27,210 bases of DNA from a virus: IMG/VR virus record IMGVR_UViG_3300048929_000435, positions 1 to 27,210 of that record. One strand, 5' to 3'. Numbering within the stretch: position 1 is the stretch's first letter; the number at the start of each line of letters is the position of its first letter. The translations under genes were made by a program, and so were the position numbers. Below are positions 5,522 through 14,660 of this stretch, piece by piece. The notes beneath the pieces were generated by a model. That model was not told where the DNA came from and searched no databases. It saw only the letters and a program-made list of their open reading frames with translations.

Positions 5522-6013
5522 GGTGCCGTCCTCCTTGGAGACGTTCGGGGCGACCGCGCCGCCGGCCGGGGCGGGGTCGTGGCGGTGGTTGTCGCGGGAT
5601 GCGTCGTACTCGAGGTGCCAGCGTTCGACGAGCGTCCACTTCCCGTTGATCCAGCGGTAGACGGTCCAGAACCATCCGTGGTCGTTCCAGATGCGCATGT
5701 GCGCGTCGGAGGTGTCGTCAGTGTCGACGGCGTAGCCGCGGCAGTGGATCGAGTCCTTCGCCGCGTATCCGATCGGCGCCCATGGCACCTTCGGCCCTCG
5801 GCCCGCCTGGTAGGCGAGCCAGGCCTGGTACGCGCGGAAGTTCTTGTCCGCCTGCTCCGGGGACCGCCAGGCCTCGTTGATGTCCGCAGCGCGGCCGAAC
5901 GCGGACCGGAAGTCCACGTCGACACGGGCGAGGGACGCGGCGGCGGGGGCGGCGAGGCGTCCGCGGCCGCCGCCGATGTCGATCGCGTCTTCGTATGCGA
6001 GGATCCCGCTCAT
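5201..6013 (-). CDS. Endolysin, M15 D,D-/L,D-type peptidase, 270 aa
   Basis: The N-terminal domain (about residues 25-140) has the M15 peptidase signature: DSIHCRGYAVD supplies H90 and D97, and ERWHLEY supplies E130 and H133, giving the SxHxxGxAxD and ExWH motifs of the zinc site. It should cleave peptide bonds in host peptidoglycan at lysis. Residues about 165-270 form a second region, probably for cell-wall binding. Start ATG 6013 is preceded by GAGAGAGG at a slightly long distance, and the upstream part of the frame is spurious. A perfect AAGGAGG site inside the gene precedes an in-frame ATG (M165 at 5521), so the C-terminal part may also be made separately. It lies at the head of the lysis cassette. 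Confidence 0.92.
   Translation of the reverse strand: MSGILAYEDAIDIGGGRGRLAAPAAASLARVDVDFRSAFGRAADINEAWRSPEQADKNFRAYQAWLAYQAGRGPKVPWAPIGYAAKDSIHCRGYAVDTDDTSDAHMRIWNDHGWFWTVYRWINGKWTLVERWHLEYDASRDNHRHDPAPAGGAVAPNVSKEDGTMQSIRINGNEYGIDTEFITHYGTTGQAKITRQVTSATDELHNLGTGAAALTKFSDLLNGMGIPADVLDNQGRVKNPQSGKFEANGTWSRRREILAELASLRKALGK
5519..5536 (-). promoter_or_regulatory. Internal Shine-Dalgarno and start codon in the endolysin gene
   Basis: Perfect AAGGAGG (5536-5530), 8-nt spacer, ATG (5521-5519), in frame with the endolysin and at the domain boundary. Confidence 0.55.
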
Positions 6014-6084
6014 GGGGATACCGCCTCTCTCGTCGTTCGCCGGTGCCGGCGGCGCGGTGGTGCGCGCCGCCGGCGGTGTGTTCG

Positions 6085-8349
6085 TCAGGCCCAGGACACC
6101 GCGGGAATCGCCGAGACGCCGGACACCTGGAGGATGTCGGCGCCGCGGCCGAGCGCGGTCGCTGCCTGTTCGGGGGTGGCGATGATGTGGCCGATGACCT
6201 TCTTGCCGTAGCTCTTCGCTGCGGTCCACGCGGCCGGCGAGGCGTTCCACTCCATGCCGAGGATCGACCAGTGAGACTGCGCGGCCGCGAGGTCGCCGCT
6301 GGCGACGTTCGCCTCGTAGAAGTACCCCCATGTTCGGTACCCGCGAGCCGTCGCAGCGTCGGCGAGCGCGATGGATCCGGATCCGACGCCGAAGTACTTC
6401 ACGATGATCCGGTTGGGGCCGCCGTGCGCGTCGAGGATGTTCAGGAACTCGGTGGTGCTCCCGAGCTGGTTCTTCGGGTCCACCATGAGGATGTTGTCCG
6501 TCGAGTACCGGTTCAGGAAGTCGATGAGTCCGAGGTACGGCCGCGGCGTCGCCGACGAGTTGAGCACGTTCATGAACGAGCTCCCGATCTCCGTCTGCGT
6601 GTAGAAGGAGGGCGGGAGGGACCCCGATACGCCGCTGGTGCGATCGAAGTTGTTGTCGTGCATGCCGAACCACCAGCCGTCTTTCGACCGCTGGGCAGAG
6701 AACTCGAGCAACCGGTAGCCGGCGGCGCGGGACTGGTCGAACGCGAATTGCGACATCTCCGGCCAGTCGATCGAACCGCCACGGTGCGCCATGGTGAGCC
6801 CGTGGATGCCGAGGACCTCGTCGACGTCGGGGTAGGTGCCGACATGACCTCGCAGGGAGGCCGGGACGAGGGGGACCCCTCCGCGGACGATCCAGGCGGT
6901 CGCGGTGCGGCCGTCTCCGAGGGTGATCGGGTAGCCCGGAGCGGGGGGCGGAGCGATCTTGCCGGCGAGGGCGAGCGCGCTGTTGCCGTTACCGGAGTTG
7001 ACGCCCCAGCCGAGCACGATGTCGCCGGACATGCCGGCGCTTTCGATCGGGCGGGTGCCGATCCAGAGGCTGGTCCGCGTGCCGACAAGCGAGGCCGGAT
7101 CTGCGAGCTGGTTCTGGACCACCTGGGTCGTGAAGCCTGGCGGGATTACCGCCGGCGTCGACGGGTGGCCGGCTGTCTCCTCGTTCGCGAACATCGCGAT
7201 CAGGAGCGCCGGGGCGTCGAGGATCGGGAACTCGCGGATCGTCATCGTGGTGCCGGACGTCGTCCACAGGGACGATTCGCCGACGACCAGGTTGTCGAGG
7301 TCCGCGTCACGGATGATCATCATCGCGGCCACCGTGCGGGTGTCGGAGATCGTCTTCGTGAAGGTGTAGAACGCGGGTTCTTCCGAGGCCTTCGTCACTG
7401 GGTGCAGCTGCAGCCCGGAGACGCGCTGCTCGGCGCTGTACTCAACGAAGGGCGTGCCGTAGCGGTCGAACGCGTCGTTCGTGTAGTCCGTCGGGCTGTT
7501 GGTGCCGTTGGTCCGGTACCCGAACGCGAGGACATCGCCGGCGCGCACGCCGGCGGGAACACTGATGGCGAAAGAGGACGCGCCGCCGGCGATCGTCACG
7601 TACGTCGGCGTTCCGACGACGCGCGGTGTGAGGTAGGTGTCGTCGCCGCCTCCGCCGTCTCCGATGCCGCGAAGGGTGATCCCCATGGCGGCGGGAGCGG
7701 AGGGCGTGGTCCACGCGATCGAGACGTTGTCGGCGATTGGACCGGTGGAGATCTTTCGTCCCAGGTAGCCATACGTGCGTCCGGCGGCCAGGTCGCCGGA
7801 CACCGGCCGAGTTGTCTGCGCGATCGCCGTGAAGCCGTCAGGAAAGGCGATCGGGACGTGGGTGTTGCCTGCGCCGAACTCGCTGCCGGCGAAGAAGAGG
7901 TCCAACGCCTGGTCGGCGGAGTTGAATCCTGCCCGGGAGAGGACTCCGGCAGCGAGCACACCGAGGGCGCTGGTGACACCGACGATCGGGTCGCTGAGGT
8001 CGACGCCAGTGATGCGGACGGCGATGACCACGCAGCGGGCACCAGAGTGCACGCCTGGCTGCGTGAGGTTGACCGTCGCGCCTGGGATGTCGCCGCTCGA
8101 AGTGATCTTCTTGACGAAGATCGCCTGGTAGCGATTGGTGGGGGAGCCGAGGGCGCCAGAGGCGTGGCGGTCGAAGCCAGCAAGGCTCGCTTCGGCGTTG
8201 TAGGACGAGTCCTGGCAGCGGAAGAACACGGCCACGAAGTCGCCGACTGCCGTGCCGGCAGGCATGGTCACCGCGTCCACTGAGCCCGCTGCAAGCGGCG
8301 TAAACGTGGTGACCGCCGACGTGGCGACGACAGGGGCGATGATGGCCAT
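6085..8349 (-). CDS. Tail fibre/tip protein with C-terminal GDPD-like domain, 754 aa
   Basis: The start ATG (8349-8347) lies 2 nt after the previous stop and gives MAIIAPVVATSAVTTF. Residues about 1-450 hold two similar beta-rich units, with matching strands such as VTMPAGTAVGDFVAVFF near the start and ISVPAGVRAGDVLAFGY in the second. From about 518 a glycerophosphodiester phosphodiesterase fold begins: AHRGG (H522, R523), WPE (E531), LLEFS (E549), FGMHDNNFDRTSG (H564, D565), MVDPK (D624, K626) and a TIM-barrel-like end. GDPD enzymes cleave glycerophosphodiesters. On a phage tail the likely target is teichoic acid or a related wall polymer. The usual E-x-D metal pair reads E-F-S here, so activity is uncertain. 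It is the last tail gene before lysis. Confidence 0.88.
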   Translation of the reverse strand: MAIIAPVVATSAVTTFTPLAAGSVDAVTMPAGTAVGDFVAVFFRCQDSSYNAEASLAGFDRHASGALGSPTNRYQAIFVKKITSSGDIPGATVNLTQPGVHSGARCVVIAVRITGVDLSDPIVGVTSALGVLAAGVLSRAGFNSADQALDLFFAGSEFGAGNTHVPIAFPDGFTAIAQTTRPVSGDLAAGRTYGYLGRKISTGPIADNVSIAWTTPSAPAAMGITLRGIGDGGGGDDTYLTPRVVGTPTYVTIAGGASSFAISVPAGVRAGDVLAFGYRTNGTNSPTDYTNDAFDRYGTPFVEYSAEQRVSGLQLHPVTKASEEPAFYTFTKTISDTRTVAAMMIIRDADLDNLVVGESSLWTTSGTTMTIREFPILDAPALLIAMFANEETAGHPSTPAVIPPGFTTQVVQNQLADPASLVGTRTSLWIGTRPIESAGMSGDIVLGWGVNSGNGNSALALAGKIAPPPAPGYPITLGDGRTATAWIVRGGVPLVPASLRGHVGTYPDVDEVLGIHGLTMAHRGGSIDWPEMSQFAFDQSRAAGYRLLEFSAQRSKDGWWFGMHDNNFDRTSGVSGSLPPSFYTQTEIGSSFMNVLNSSATPRPYLGLIDFLNRYSTDNILMVDPKNQLGSTTEFLNILDAHGGPNRIIVKYFGVGSGSIALADAATARGYRTWGYFYEANVASGDLAAAQSHWSILGMEWNASPAAWTAAKSYGKKVIGHIIATPEQAATALGRGADILQVSGVSAIPAVSWA

Positions 8350-8351
8350 GG

Positions 8352-8849
8352 TTAGTCCTCCGGCAGCTCGATGACGAGGGTGTAGTCCGGCGTCCCCGCG
8401 GGGATGCTGCCCCCGTAGGGGATGAACACGGCACGACCGATCCCGAGCGTGTTGAGGCCCGCCCAGTCGCCGCCGGCGCCTCCTCCGCCGCCACCGGTGG
8501 CGTCGGCGATCGCCCATTCGTCTCCGACGACGGTGAGGACCTGGCCGTCTTCACCTGTCGCGGCGTCGGGTACGACGTTCAGCACCGCACCGAGCCGTGA
8601 GGTGATCGGAGTGGTCACCTCTCCGGCCTTCGCGATGACCTGCGTGTGCCCCGGGCACTTGAAGGCGGGGTAGATCCCCGTGGGAGACGCCACAAGGTTC
8701 GGAAGTGGCGCGTCGGTGATGTCCGTGATCGCCAGCGGGATCGCGAACGCTGTGTCGGTCACGGCATAGATCGTCGCGACCGCGCCGGGGAAGATCGTGC
8801 CGGTCAGATCGTTGAGTGCGAGCTTCTGCTCGAAGTAGTCGACAGCCAT
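8352..8849 (-). CDS. Minor tail protein, 165 aa
   Basis: Start ATG (8849-8847) with GAGAGGA 9 nt upstream gives MAVDYFEQKLALNDLTG. The N-terminal 110 residues look like a beta-sandwich tail-tip domain (GAVATIYAVTD, PLAITDITDAPLPN, YPAFKCPGHTQVIAKAGE). A glycine linker (GGGGGG near residue 122) leads to a short C-terminal strand region rich in aromatic and hydrophobic residues (GRAVFIPYGG, YTLVIELPED). The stop is 2 nt from the next tail gene. It may link the GDPD-carrying fibre to the tail tip; this is inferred from position and domain style. Confidence 0.75.
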   Translation of the reverse strand: MAVDYFEQKLALNDLTGTIFPGAVATIYAVTDTAFAIPLAITDITDAPLPNLVASPTGIYPAFKCPGHTQVIAKAGEVTTPITSRLGAVLNVVPDAATGEDGQVLTVVGDEWAIADATGGGGGGAGGDWAGLNTLGIGRAVFIPYGGSIPAGTPDYTLVIELPED

Positions 8850-8863
8850 CAGTGCACGTCCTC

Positions 8864-9748
8864 TCAGCTCACCGGGTAAGAGCCATGCAGGGTCACGCTG
8901 GTGGCCCCGTTGGAGGGACCGGAAGCGAGGACCTGCCCGGTCGTTGTGATGCGGAACTCGGTCTTCCCTGCGTTGTGGGAGGAGACGACGAACCAGTCGA
9001 GGTCCGGGCGAATGCTGGCGGGGATGCCGGACGCCAGTTGGTTGGTCGCGGACCAGCCGATGGTCCGCGTCGCTCCACCGATCCGGAAGAACACGACCTT
9101 GCCGATCCGGCGCACCTGCGCAAAGCCCCACGACCAGCCGCTGTTCTTGGTGATGTTCACCCAGCCGGTGTCGGTCATGTCGTCCGAGATCCACACGGCC
9201 GACCCGTTCCCGTCGGTCATGCGGTACCAGTTGATCTTGTCGATCCGGAGCGAGGTGCCGATGTACGTCAGGTAGGAACGTGCGAGGTCGTCCCAGGCCA
9301 TCAGCCCGTTGTTGTTGGCGGCGCAGCGCAGATCCACGATCTCCTGGATCGAGGTCGATCCTGCGGCGAGCCGCACCAGCGCGAGGGGCTGGTCGTCGAG
9401 CGTGCCGGGCGTGACGTTACGACCCGGAAGGGCCTTCGCGGACCCTCCCTGCACGACGGCGATCGTCGTCTCCTTCGTCGCCCAGTTCCGGCGAAGGACG
9501 ATCATGTCCCAGCGCGTCCCGGAGGGAACCGAGGCCAGGGTGAGCGGCTGGGCGCTGTCAGAGGTTGCGTAGACACCCCATCCCGATGCGCTACCCGCTG
9601 CGACCTGCACTGCCCGAGTGCCCGCGGCCGCAGTGACGCGGAACGAGGTGTAGTTGTTGACGGAGTAGGTGGCTCCGAGCCGCGGCATCATCTCCGCCCA
9701 CTGGGCGTCGCCGACGGTGCCGGCGTAGCCCACGCTGGTGATGGACAT
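8864..9748 (-). CDS. Minor tail protein, receptor-binding candidate, 294 aa
   Basis: Start ATG (9748-9746) is 2 nt after the previous stop (TAGCGATG) with GAAGG upstream; the rest of the long open frame to 10597 is an artefact. The N-terminal half (MSITSVGYAGTVGDAQWAEM, then RWDMIVLRRNWATKETTIAV) resembles the baseplate-attached part of actinophage tail proteins. The C-terminal half (about 190-294) is beta-rich with repeated glycine-aromatic turns (GWVNITKNSGWSWGFAQVRR, VVFFRIGG) typical of a trimeric tip domain. It follows the gp37-like gene, where receptor-binding and minor tail proteins are found. Confidence 0.8.
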   Translation of the reverse strand: MSITSVGYAGTVGDAQWAEMMPRLGATYSVNNYTSFRVTAAAGTRAVQVAAGSASGWGVYATSDSAQPLTLASVPSGTRWDMIVLRRNWATKETTIAVVQGGSAKALPGRNVTPGTLDDQPLALVRLAAGSTSIQEIVDLRCAANNNGLMAWDDLARSYLTYIGTSLRIDKINWYRMTDGNGSAVWISDDMTDTGWVNITKNSGWSWGFAQVRRIGKVVFFRIGGATRTIGWSATNQLASGIPASIRPDLDWFVVSSHNAGKTEFRITTTGQVLASGPSNGATSVTLHGSYPVS

Positions 9749-9750
9749 CG

Positions 9751-10851
9751 CTACCTTCTTCCCTGGGTGCGTACGTTCGCCTGCAAACGGGCGAGTTGTC
9801 GTGTGAGGAGGTGGATCTCGTTGCGGACGAGATCCCCGATCGAGGGGGTGATCGTGATGCCGGACTTCGGGTCGTCCTTGATCAGCACACGCTGGATGAC
9901 TTCGGTGGACGAGACAGCGCCGAGGCGCACGGGCAGCAGGTCGCCGAGCTCGTAGTGCTCCCGGTAGCGGAAGCTCTTCTGCTCGGTGAGCTCCATGGCG
10001 ATCGACGTTGTCGCGGCACCGGCGTCCAGCGCCGACCGCCCATCGGGCTTGAGGTCGTCTGTGGCTTCGCGGCGGGCGGAGTTGACGAAGACCTCGGTGA
10101 TGTCGTCCCAGAGCGCCTCGCGGGCCGCGTCGACGACGACGTCGAACTTCCTGGCTGCGCCTTCGCCGGGGCCGCCGATCGTGGCGCGGGTCGCCGTCGG
10201 AGCGCGCCGAGAGTAGTCGACGGTGTCGACGCGTCCCGAGGAGGCATCCAGGATGCCGCCGACGGTCTCGGGGGTACGCAGATCCAGCGTGGGGACGTTG
10301 CCGGGGTAGGAGAGCACGAGGCCGTAGATCGTGTCCCGCAGCGGTGGCCAGAGGAGGTCCCCGAGGAAGTCCATGCGGAAGTCGATCGGTTTGGATCCGG
10401 GGGCTCGCCCTTGATCTGCCGCCATGACCCAGTTGCGGCCGAGGCGTGCGACGTTCTCGGCGACGGCGGTCTTGATGATCGTCTCGAGAGAGCCGGTGTA
10501 GCGCCGGAACTCGACGTTCTGCCCGGTGTGCGACGCGGCAGGTTTCGGCCATCCCTGCCACTCGTCGAGCTTGCGTCGGAAGTCGGTGACGTAGCACGTG
10601 ACGTGTCCGATGGGGCCCGCGCCCGGGGTGGCCGTGACACGGCCGCGGAACTCTTCCTCGCCCCGGAACCGCACGATGACTTTCGCGCCGGGCTCGACGA
10701 TCGCCGGGACCGCAGGGTGGTCGTCGTCGAGGACGAAGAATGCGGTGGAGGCGTTGTTCCAGAGGAGGTCGGCCTCAGCTCCGCGGTGCTCGACCACATT
10801 GCGCTCGAAACTGTTCGTGCGGTCGCGGATCTCGAAGCTGAGACCTTCCAT
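9751..10851 (-). CDS. Tail-associated protein, ReqiPepy6 gp37-like, 366 aa
   Basis: Matches the pattern of the siphovirus gp37-like minor tail family. An N-terminal region sets up a frame reference (FEIRDRTNSFERNVVEH, VIVRFRGEEEFRGRV), the middle has the hub-type GSLETIIKTAVAENVARLGR segment, and the C-terminal part ends in the domain RYREHYELGDLLPVRLG. These proteins form the tail tip hub and help puncture the cell surface. The start ATG 10851 is 9 nt after the distal tail gene stop. Its place between the distal tail protein and the fibre genes is the standard order. Confidence 0.85.
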   Translation of the reverse strand: MEGLSFEIRDRTNSFERNVVEHRGAEADLLWNNASTAFFVLDDDHPAVPAIVEPGAKVIVRFRGEEEFRGRVTATPGAGPIGHVTCYVTDFRRKLDEWQGWPKPAASHTGQNVEFRRYTGSLETIIKTAVAENVARLGRNWVMAADQGRAPGSKPIDFRMDFLGDLLWPPLRDTIYGLVLSYPGNVPTLDLRTPETVGGILDASSGRVDTVDYSRRAPTATRATIGGPGEGAARKFDVVVDAAREALWDDITEVFVNSARREATDDLKPDGRSALDAGAATTSIAMELTEQKSFRYREHYELGDLLPVRLGAVSSTEVIQRVLIKDDPKSGITITPSIGDLVRNEIHLLTRQLARLQANVRTQGRR

Positions 10852-10860
10852 CTGGCCCTC

Positions 10861-11781
10861 CTACATGGCGCGGAAATACAGCGGGGTGAGCGTCGCGGAG
10901 ATCTCTCCGTTGCCGCCGGCCTCGACGTGCACCTCGACGTCTGATCCGGGTGGGATCGAGCCGTACGGCAGCAGCCCGAGCGGCTTGGTGACGTCGACGC
11001 CGTTGAGCGTTCCGCTCTGGTTCCGCGGATCGGTGTCGATGATGAGCTCTTCGCCGGCGGCGAGATCGAACGGGATCGACGCGACTGCGTCACCGATACC
11101 GATCTCGATGTCACTCAGCGGGCCGACCGCCTTCCACACCAGCCACGCGTCGACGTCGCCAGGGTTCGCGATGTACGCGCGCCCGATCTCGGCCGAGGAT
11201 GAGATGAAGAAGTCCGGCGAGCCGCCCGGAGCGAAGAACGGACCGGTCTCAGGCTGCCGCCAGGGCCCGAGCTCGAGCGGCTCGCCTTCCCAGTAGGGCT
11301 GGTGAGCTTCGAGCGCGACAGGGAACTTCTCCCAGCCGAGGATGAGCGGATCATGTTGGAGCGCGTGCCCGTCCGTATAGACACCAGTGAGCTGAAGCTC
11401 GCGAACCTCGCCGTCGTGCCCGATCCGCCAGGTTCCCGGGTTCTCCGGGTGGATCGATGCGAAGAACGCCCGGTATCGGGCCTTCCACTCGGCCGAGCTC
11501 TCGTGCGAGTACACCAGGATCGGCCAGAAGACCTCGCGTGGTTCCGTGCGCCAACCTCGGGGGCGATCGCCCGGTACCACTCGCGACTTCGAGGAGAACT
11601 TCGTGATCACCGGGTCATGGAGACCCTCGGTGCCGCTGCGCTGCAGCACAGCGCCGCCCAGACCGGTCCCGAGATCCCACACGGACCCGTCGGCGCCCAG
11701 CCAGACGGACGTCACGCCGGCCCACTGGTCGATCGGGACCGGTGGGCCGACGGGCGGACGGGAAAGAATGACCGGCGACAT
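10861..11781 (-). CDS. Distal tail protein (Dit-like minor tail protein), 306 aa
   Basis: The protein starts MSPVILSRPPVGPPVPIDQW and has the layout of phage tail proteins that cap the tail tube. An N-terminal beta domain holds VWLGADGSVWDLGTG and WRTEPREVFWPILVY. A C-terminal galectin-like beta region (about 175-300) includes AYIANPGDVDAWLVWKAVGP and LIIDTDPRNQSGTLNGVDVT, the latter common in siphovirus tail domains. It overlaps the tape measure stop by one base (TGATG), so translation is coupled. It precedes the gp37-like hub protein, as in other long-tailed actinophages. Confidence 0.87.
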   Translation of the reverse strand: MSPVILSRPPVGPPVPIDQWAGVTSVWLGADGSVWDLGTGLGGAVLQRSGTEGLHDPVITKFSSKSRVVPGDRPRGWRTEPREVFWPILVYSHESSAEWKARYRAFFASIHPENPGTWRIGHDGEVRELQLTGVYTDGHALQHDPLILGWEKFPVALEAHQPYWEGEPLELGPWRQPETGPFFAPGGSPDFFISSSAEIGRAYIANPGDVDAWLVWKAVGPLSDIEIGIGDAVASIPFDLAAGEELIIDTDPRNQSGTLNGVDVTKPLGLLPYGSIPPGSDVEVHVEAGGNGEISATLTPLYFRAM

Positions 11782-14627
11782 CAGTCACTCACCCCCTCGT
11801 TGATTCCGCTCATGGCCATTGCGCGCCTGACCTCCTTGTTGAGCTCGCCGACGATCTGCGCCGGGTCGAGACCGTAGATGTCGCCGAACTGGTACGAGTT
11901 GCCAGCGCTTGCACGCTGCGGGGCAGCGGCGGCGGCGTACGACGGCGGCGCGGGCTGCCACGCCCCGAGCCGTTGGCCGGTTTCTGCCCAGATATCGAGC
12001 GAGCGGTCCCGGTACGCCGGGTTCATCGTGATGATCGACTCATCCCAGCCCGCTTCGGCGTACTTGAGGAGTCCGCCGGGCGTAGCGCGAGCGATGTGCG
12101 ACGTGGTTCCCCCGGCGGCGAAGGCTGTGACCTTCTTGCCCTTGCTGTACAGGTTGCCCGTGGCGTTCTGGGGCGGGGTGTACCCGATGCCGGCAATACC
12201 GGCGAGCTCGGCGTCGCTCGCTCCGCGATTGATCGCGAGATCGATGCGGATCTTGCGGCCGTTGTAGTCGTTGATCAGCCCGTCGATCGCTGAACGTGCG
12301 CCAGCGGTCGCCGCGATGATCGTGACCGTCCTCTCCGGCGGCAGCTGGAAGATGCGATCAGCGAGAGCATGGACCTCATCCGCGTTGTAGCCTGCCGCTA
12401 CGGCGGAGTCGATGAAGGCCTGCCGCTGCGCCACCAGGGTGTCGTAGTACTTCTGCGCTGCGTCCTCGGCCGACATCGTGGTGCGGTCGACCTCGAACTG
12501 AGCCGCAGCGGCCTCCTGCGCCGACCGAGCGACGCCGCTGAGCGCATCCGCGTTCGCGGATCCGGCCACGGTGTTCTCATCGAGGGAGGCGCCCATCTTC
12601 TCGACCTGGTCAGTCAGCCCGGCGAGCGCCGCTTGATAGTCGGCGTTCGCCGAGATGGCATCCTGGTTGACGCCGTTCGCGGCGTTGATCTGGTTGATGA
12701 GCTCGGTCACCTGAGCGTTGAGTTCCTCAACGGCCTCGGCCTGCTCGCTGTAGGCCTCCGCTGCCGAGACCGCGCCGGTCTCCGACTTGCCCATTGCGAG
12801 AGCGAGAAACTCGGCGCTGTCCTTTGCGATGCCCTGTTTGTCGGCTACGCCGAGGAGTGCGTCGCGATACGCCGGCATCTCCTCGAGGAGTCGCCGCGTC
12901 TGAGCCTCGTTCAGCTCATACTCTTCGCTCAGCTCACGGAATGCCTTCTGGGCGTTGGGGAGATCCGAGCCTGCCATTTCCCCGAGAGCGTCTCCGTACC
13001 GCTTGATGGAGTCGTACGCGCCCTGCTGTCCGAACGAGGTCGACAGTGCATCGGCCCAGTTCGACTGCGCGGCGGTCGCGTGATCGAGAAGGCCCGGGAG
13101 GTCCTTGAGCTCGTTCGCATAGTCACCTGCGAAGAACGTCTCGAGTGATCCACGGGAGAACGCCGCCGTGAATCCTTCTGCTGCAGACGTGGAGGTCTTG
13201 ATCGCGTTGAGGATCTCCGCTTGGGCGGGAACCCCGTCTTCGATCTGCTTGTTGAACAGCCCCACCGCGGTGGCGGCCGCGAACATCGCGATGCCCCACG
13301 GGCCTCCGAGGAACGACGCGACTCGGCCAAGGCCTGCGCGGGTGCTTGCTGCCGTGATGCCAAGGGTCTGCATGCCGACCTGGAACGCGGCGATCTTTGG
13401 GACTGCGAGCAGTGCGGTTCCGCCGGCGAGGGCGACCCCCGCCGTGACGAGCCCGACCCACATCACGGCCTGCTGGGCGCCGTCGGGGAGGTCGTTGAAT
13501 CCGTCGACGAGACCGGTCAGGCCCTGCACGAGTCCGCGGAGGGGGCCGTCTGTTCCGGCGCCCATGGTGATGAAGGCGGTGTCGAGGGCGCCGGTGAAGG
13601 CCTCCCAGTCGCCGACGAGGTTGTCGAGTCGCATCGCGGCCGTCTCGGCTGCGTATCCCTGGTCGTCGACGGCGTCGATCCAGTCGCGGATCCCCGCTTC
13701 GCCCTCGTCGTACAGCACGGTTGCGGCGCGGACGGCGTCCGACCCGAAGATCGTGGCCATGGCGGAGTTGCGCTGCTCGGGGGTGAGAGACTTCAGAGCG
13801 CCCTGCAGGTTGCCGGCGAACTCGGCGAGGCCGATGAAGTTGCCGGAGGCGTCGTAGGCGCTGACGCCGAGCTCCTCCATCTTCTTCGCTGCCTCGTTCG
13901 ACTGCGGCGTGAGGCGCTGCAGCATGCTCTTGAACGACGTGCCCGCGTCCGAGCCGAGGAGGCCCTGCGACGCGAAGGCGGCCAGGCCGGCGGTGGTCTC
14001 CTCGATCGAGAGCCCGGTCTGCTTCGCGACCTGCCCGCCCTGCGAGAGAGCCTGGGACAGCTGCGAGACGTCGCCCATGGCCTTCCCCGCGCCGGCGGCG
14101 AGGAGGTCGGCCACGTGGGACATGTCCTGCCCCTGCAGGTTGAAGGTCTTGAGTGCGACTGCAGCGATACCCGCTGCGTCGGCCACCTCCAGGCCGCCTG
14201 CAGCGGCGAGGTCGAGAGCAGCGTCCAGTCCGCCGGAGAGGATGTCCTCCGTGGCGACGCCGGCGCGAGCGAGCTCCTCGATCGCGCCGGCCGCCTCGGT
14301 GGCGCTGTAGACGGTGCGGGCGCCAGCCTCGAGCGCTGCCTCCTTGAGGAGGTGCATGTTGGCTGCGGTCTCGTGCGTGGCAGCCTGCACGTACGACATC
14401 TGCTGGTCGAACTCGGCCCATTTGCTGATCGCGACGCCGACGCCGAGCGCCATGGTGGCGCCGAGGCCGACCGCGGCGCGGCCGAGGCTCTCGAAGCCCT
14501 GCTTCTTGGCGGCGAGCTGCTCCGCCTTCGATCCGAAGTCGTCGGTGGCCTTGCCGACTTCCCGCATGCCCTGCATGTAGCCCTGGGCCTGCAGGAGCAG
14601 TGAGACCTTGACTGTCCGATCGCCCAC
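11781..14627 (-). CDS. Tape measure protein, 948 aa
   Basis: Largest gene of the window. The N-terminal third is a TP901-type tape measure core (MGDRTVKVSLLLQAQGYMQG, then helices with EFDQQMSYVQAATHETAANM and ELARAGVATEDILSGGLDAA). Hydrophobic segments lie near residues 45-65 (GLGATMALGVGVAISKW), 385-410 (VMWVGLVTAGVALAGGTALL) and 440-460 (WGIAMFAAATAVGLF). The C-terminal half is helical. Tape measures set tail length at about 1.5 angstrom per residue, here near 140 nm, and help deliver DNA. Start GTG 14627 is preferred to GTG 14633 because TGGAGG is 4-6 nt away only for the former. It follows the frameshifted chaperones, as expected. Confidence 0.95.
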   Translation of the reverse strand: MGDRTVKVSLLLQAQGYMQGMREVGKATDDFGSKAEQLAAKKQGFESLGRAAVGLGATMALGVGVAISKWAEFDQQMSYVQAATHETAANMHLLKEAALEAGARTVYSATEAAGAIEELARAGVATEDILSGGLDAALDLAAAGGLEVADAAGIAAVALKTFNLQGQDMSHVADLLAAGAGKAMGDVSQLSQALSQGGQVAKQTGLSIEETTAGLAAFASQGLLGSDAGTSFKSMLQRLTPQSNEAAKKMEELGVSAYDASGNFIGLAEFAGNLQGALKSLTPEQRNSAMATIFGSDAVRAATVLYDEGEAGIRDWIDAVDDQGYAAETAAMRLDNLVGDWEAFTGALDTAFITMGAGTDGPLRGLVQGLTGLVDGFNDLPDGAQQAVMWVGLVTAGVALAGGTALLAVPKIAAFQVGMQTLGITAASTRAGLGRVASFLGGPWGIAMFAAATAVGLFNKQIEDGVPAQAEILNAIKTSTSAAEGFTAAFSRGSLETFFAGDYANELKDLPGLLDHATAAQSNWADALSTSFGQQGAYDSIKRYGDALGEMAGSDLPNAQKAFRELSEEYELNEAQTRRLLEEMPAYRDALLGVADKQGIAKDSAEFLALAMGKSETGAVSAAEAYSEQAEAVEELNAQVTELINQINAANGVNQDAISANADYQAALAGLTDQVEKMGASLDENTVAGSANADALSGVARSAQEAAAAQFEVDRTTMSAEDAAQKYYDTLVAQRQAFIDSAVAAGYNADEVHALADRIFQLPPERTVTIIAATAGARSAIDGLINDYNGRKIRIDLAINRGASDAELAGIAGIGYTPPQNATGNLYSKGKKVTAFAAGGTTSHIARATPGGLLKYAEAGWDESIITMNPAYRDRSLDIWAETGQRLGAWQPAPPSYAAAAAPQRASAGNSYQFGDIYGLDPAQIVGELNKEVRRAMAMSGINEGVSD

Positions 14628-14660
14628 GGGCACCTCCAGGTGTCGGCGCCCGTTCGGGCG

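Noticed and set aside
5995-8283. Long plus-strand open frame (762 codons)
   Set aside because: It is the antisense shadow of the GDPD tail protein and endolysin genes; its translation is rich in Arg, Gly and Val repeats and lacks recognisable domains.
9749-10597. N-terminal extension of the minor tail protein frame
   Set aside because: It lies entirely inside the gp37-like gene in another frame; the real start is ATG 9748 after a GAAGG site.
13221-14603. Plus-strand open frame of 460 codons
   Set aside because: Antisense to the tape measure gene.
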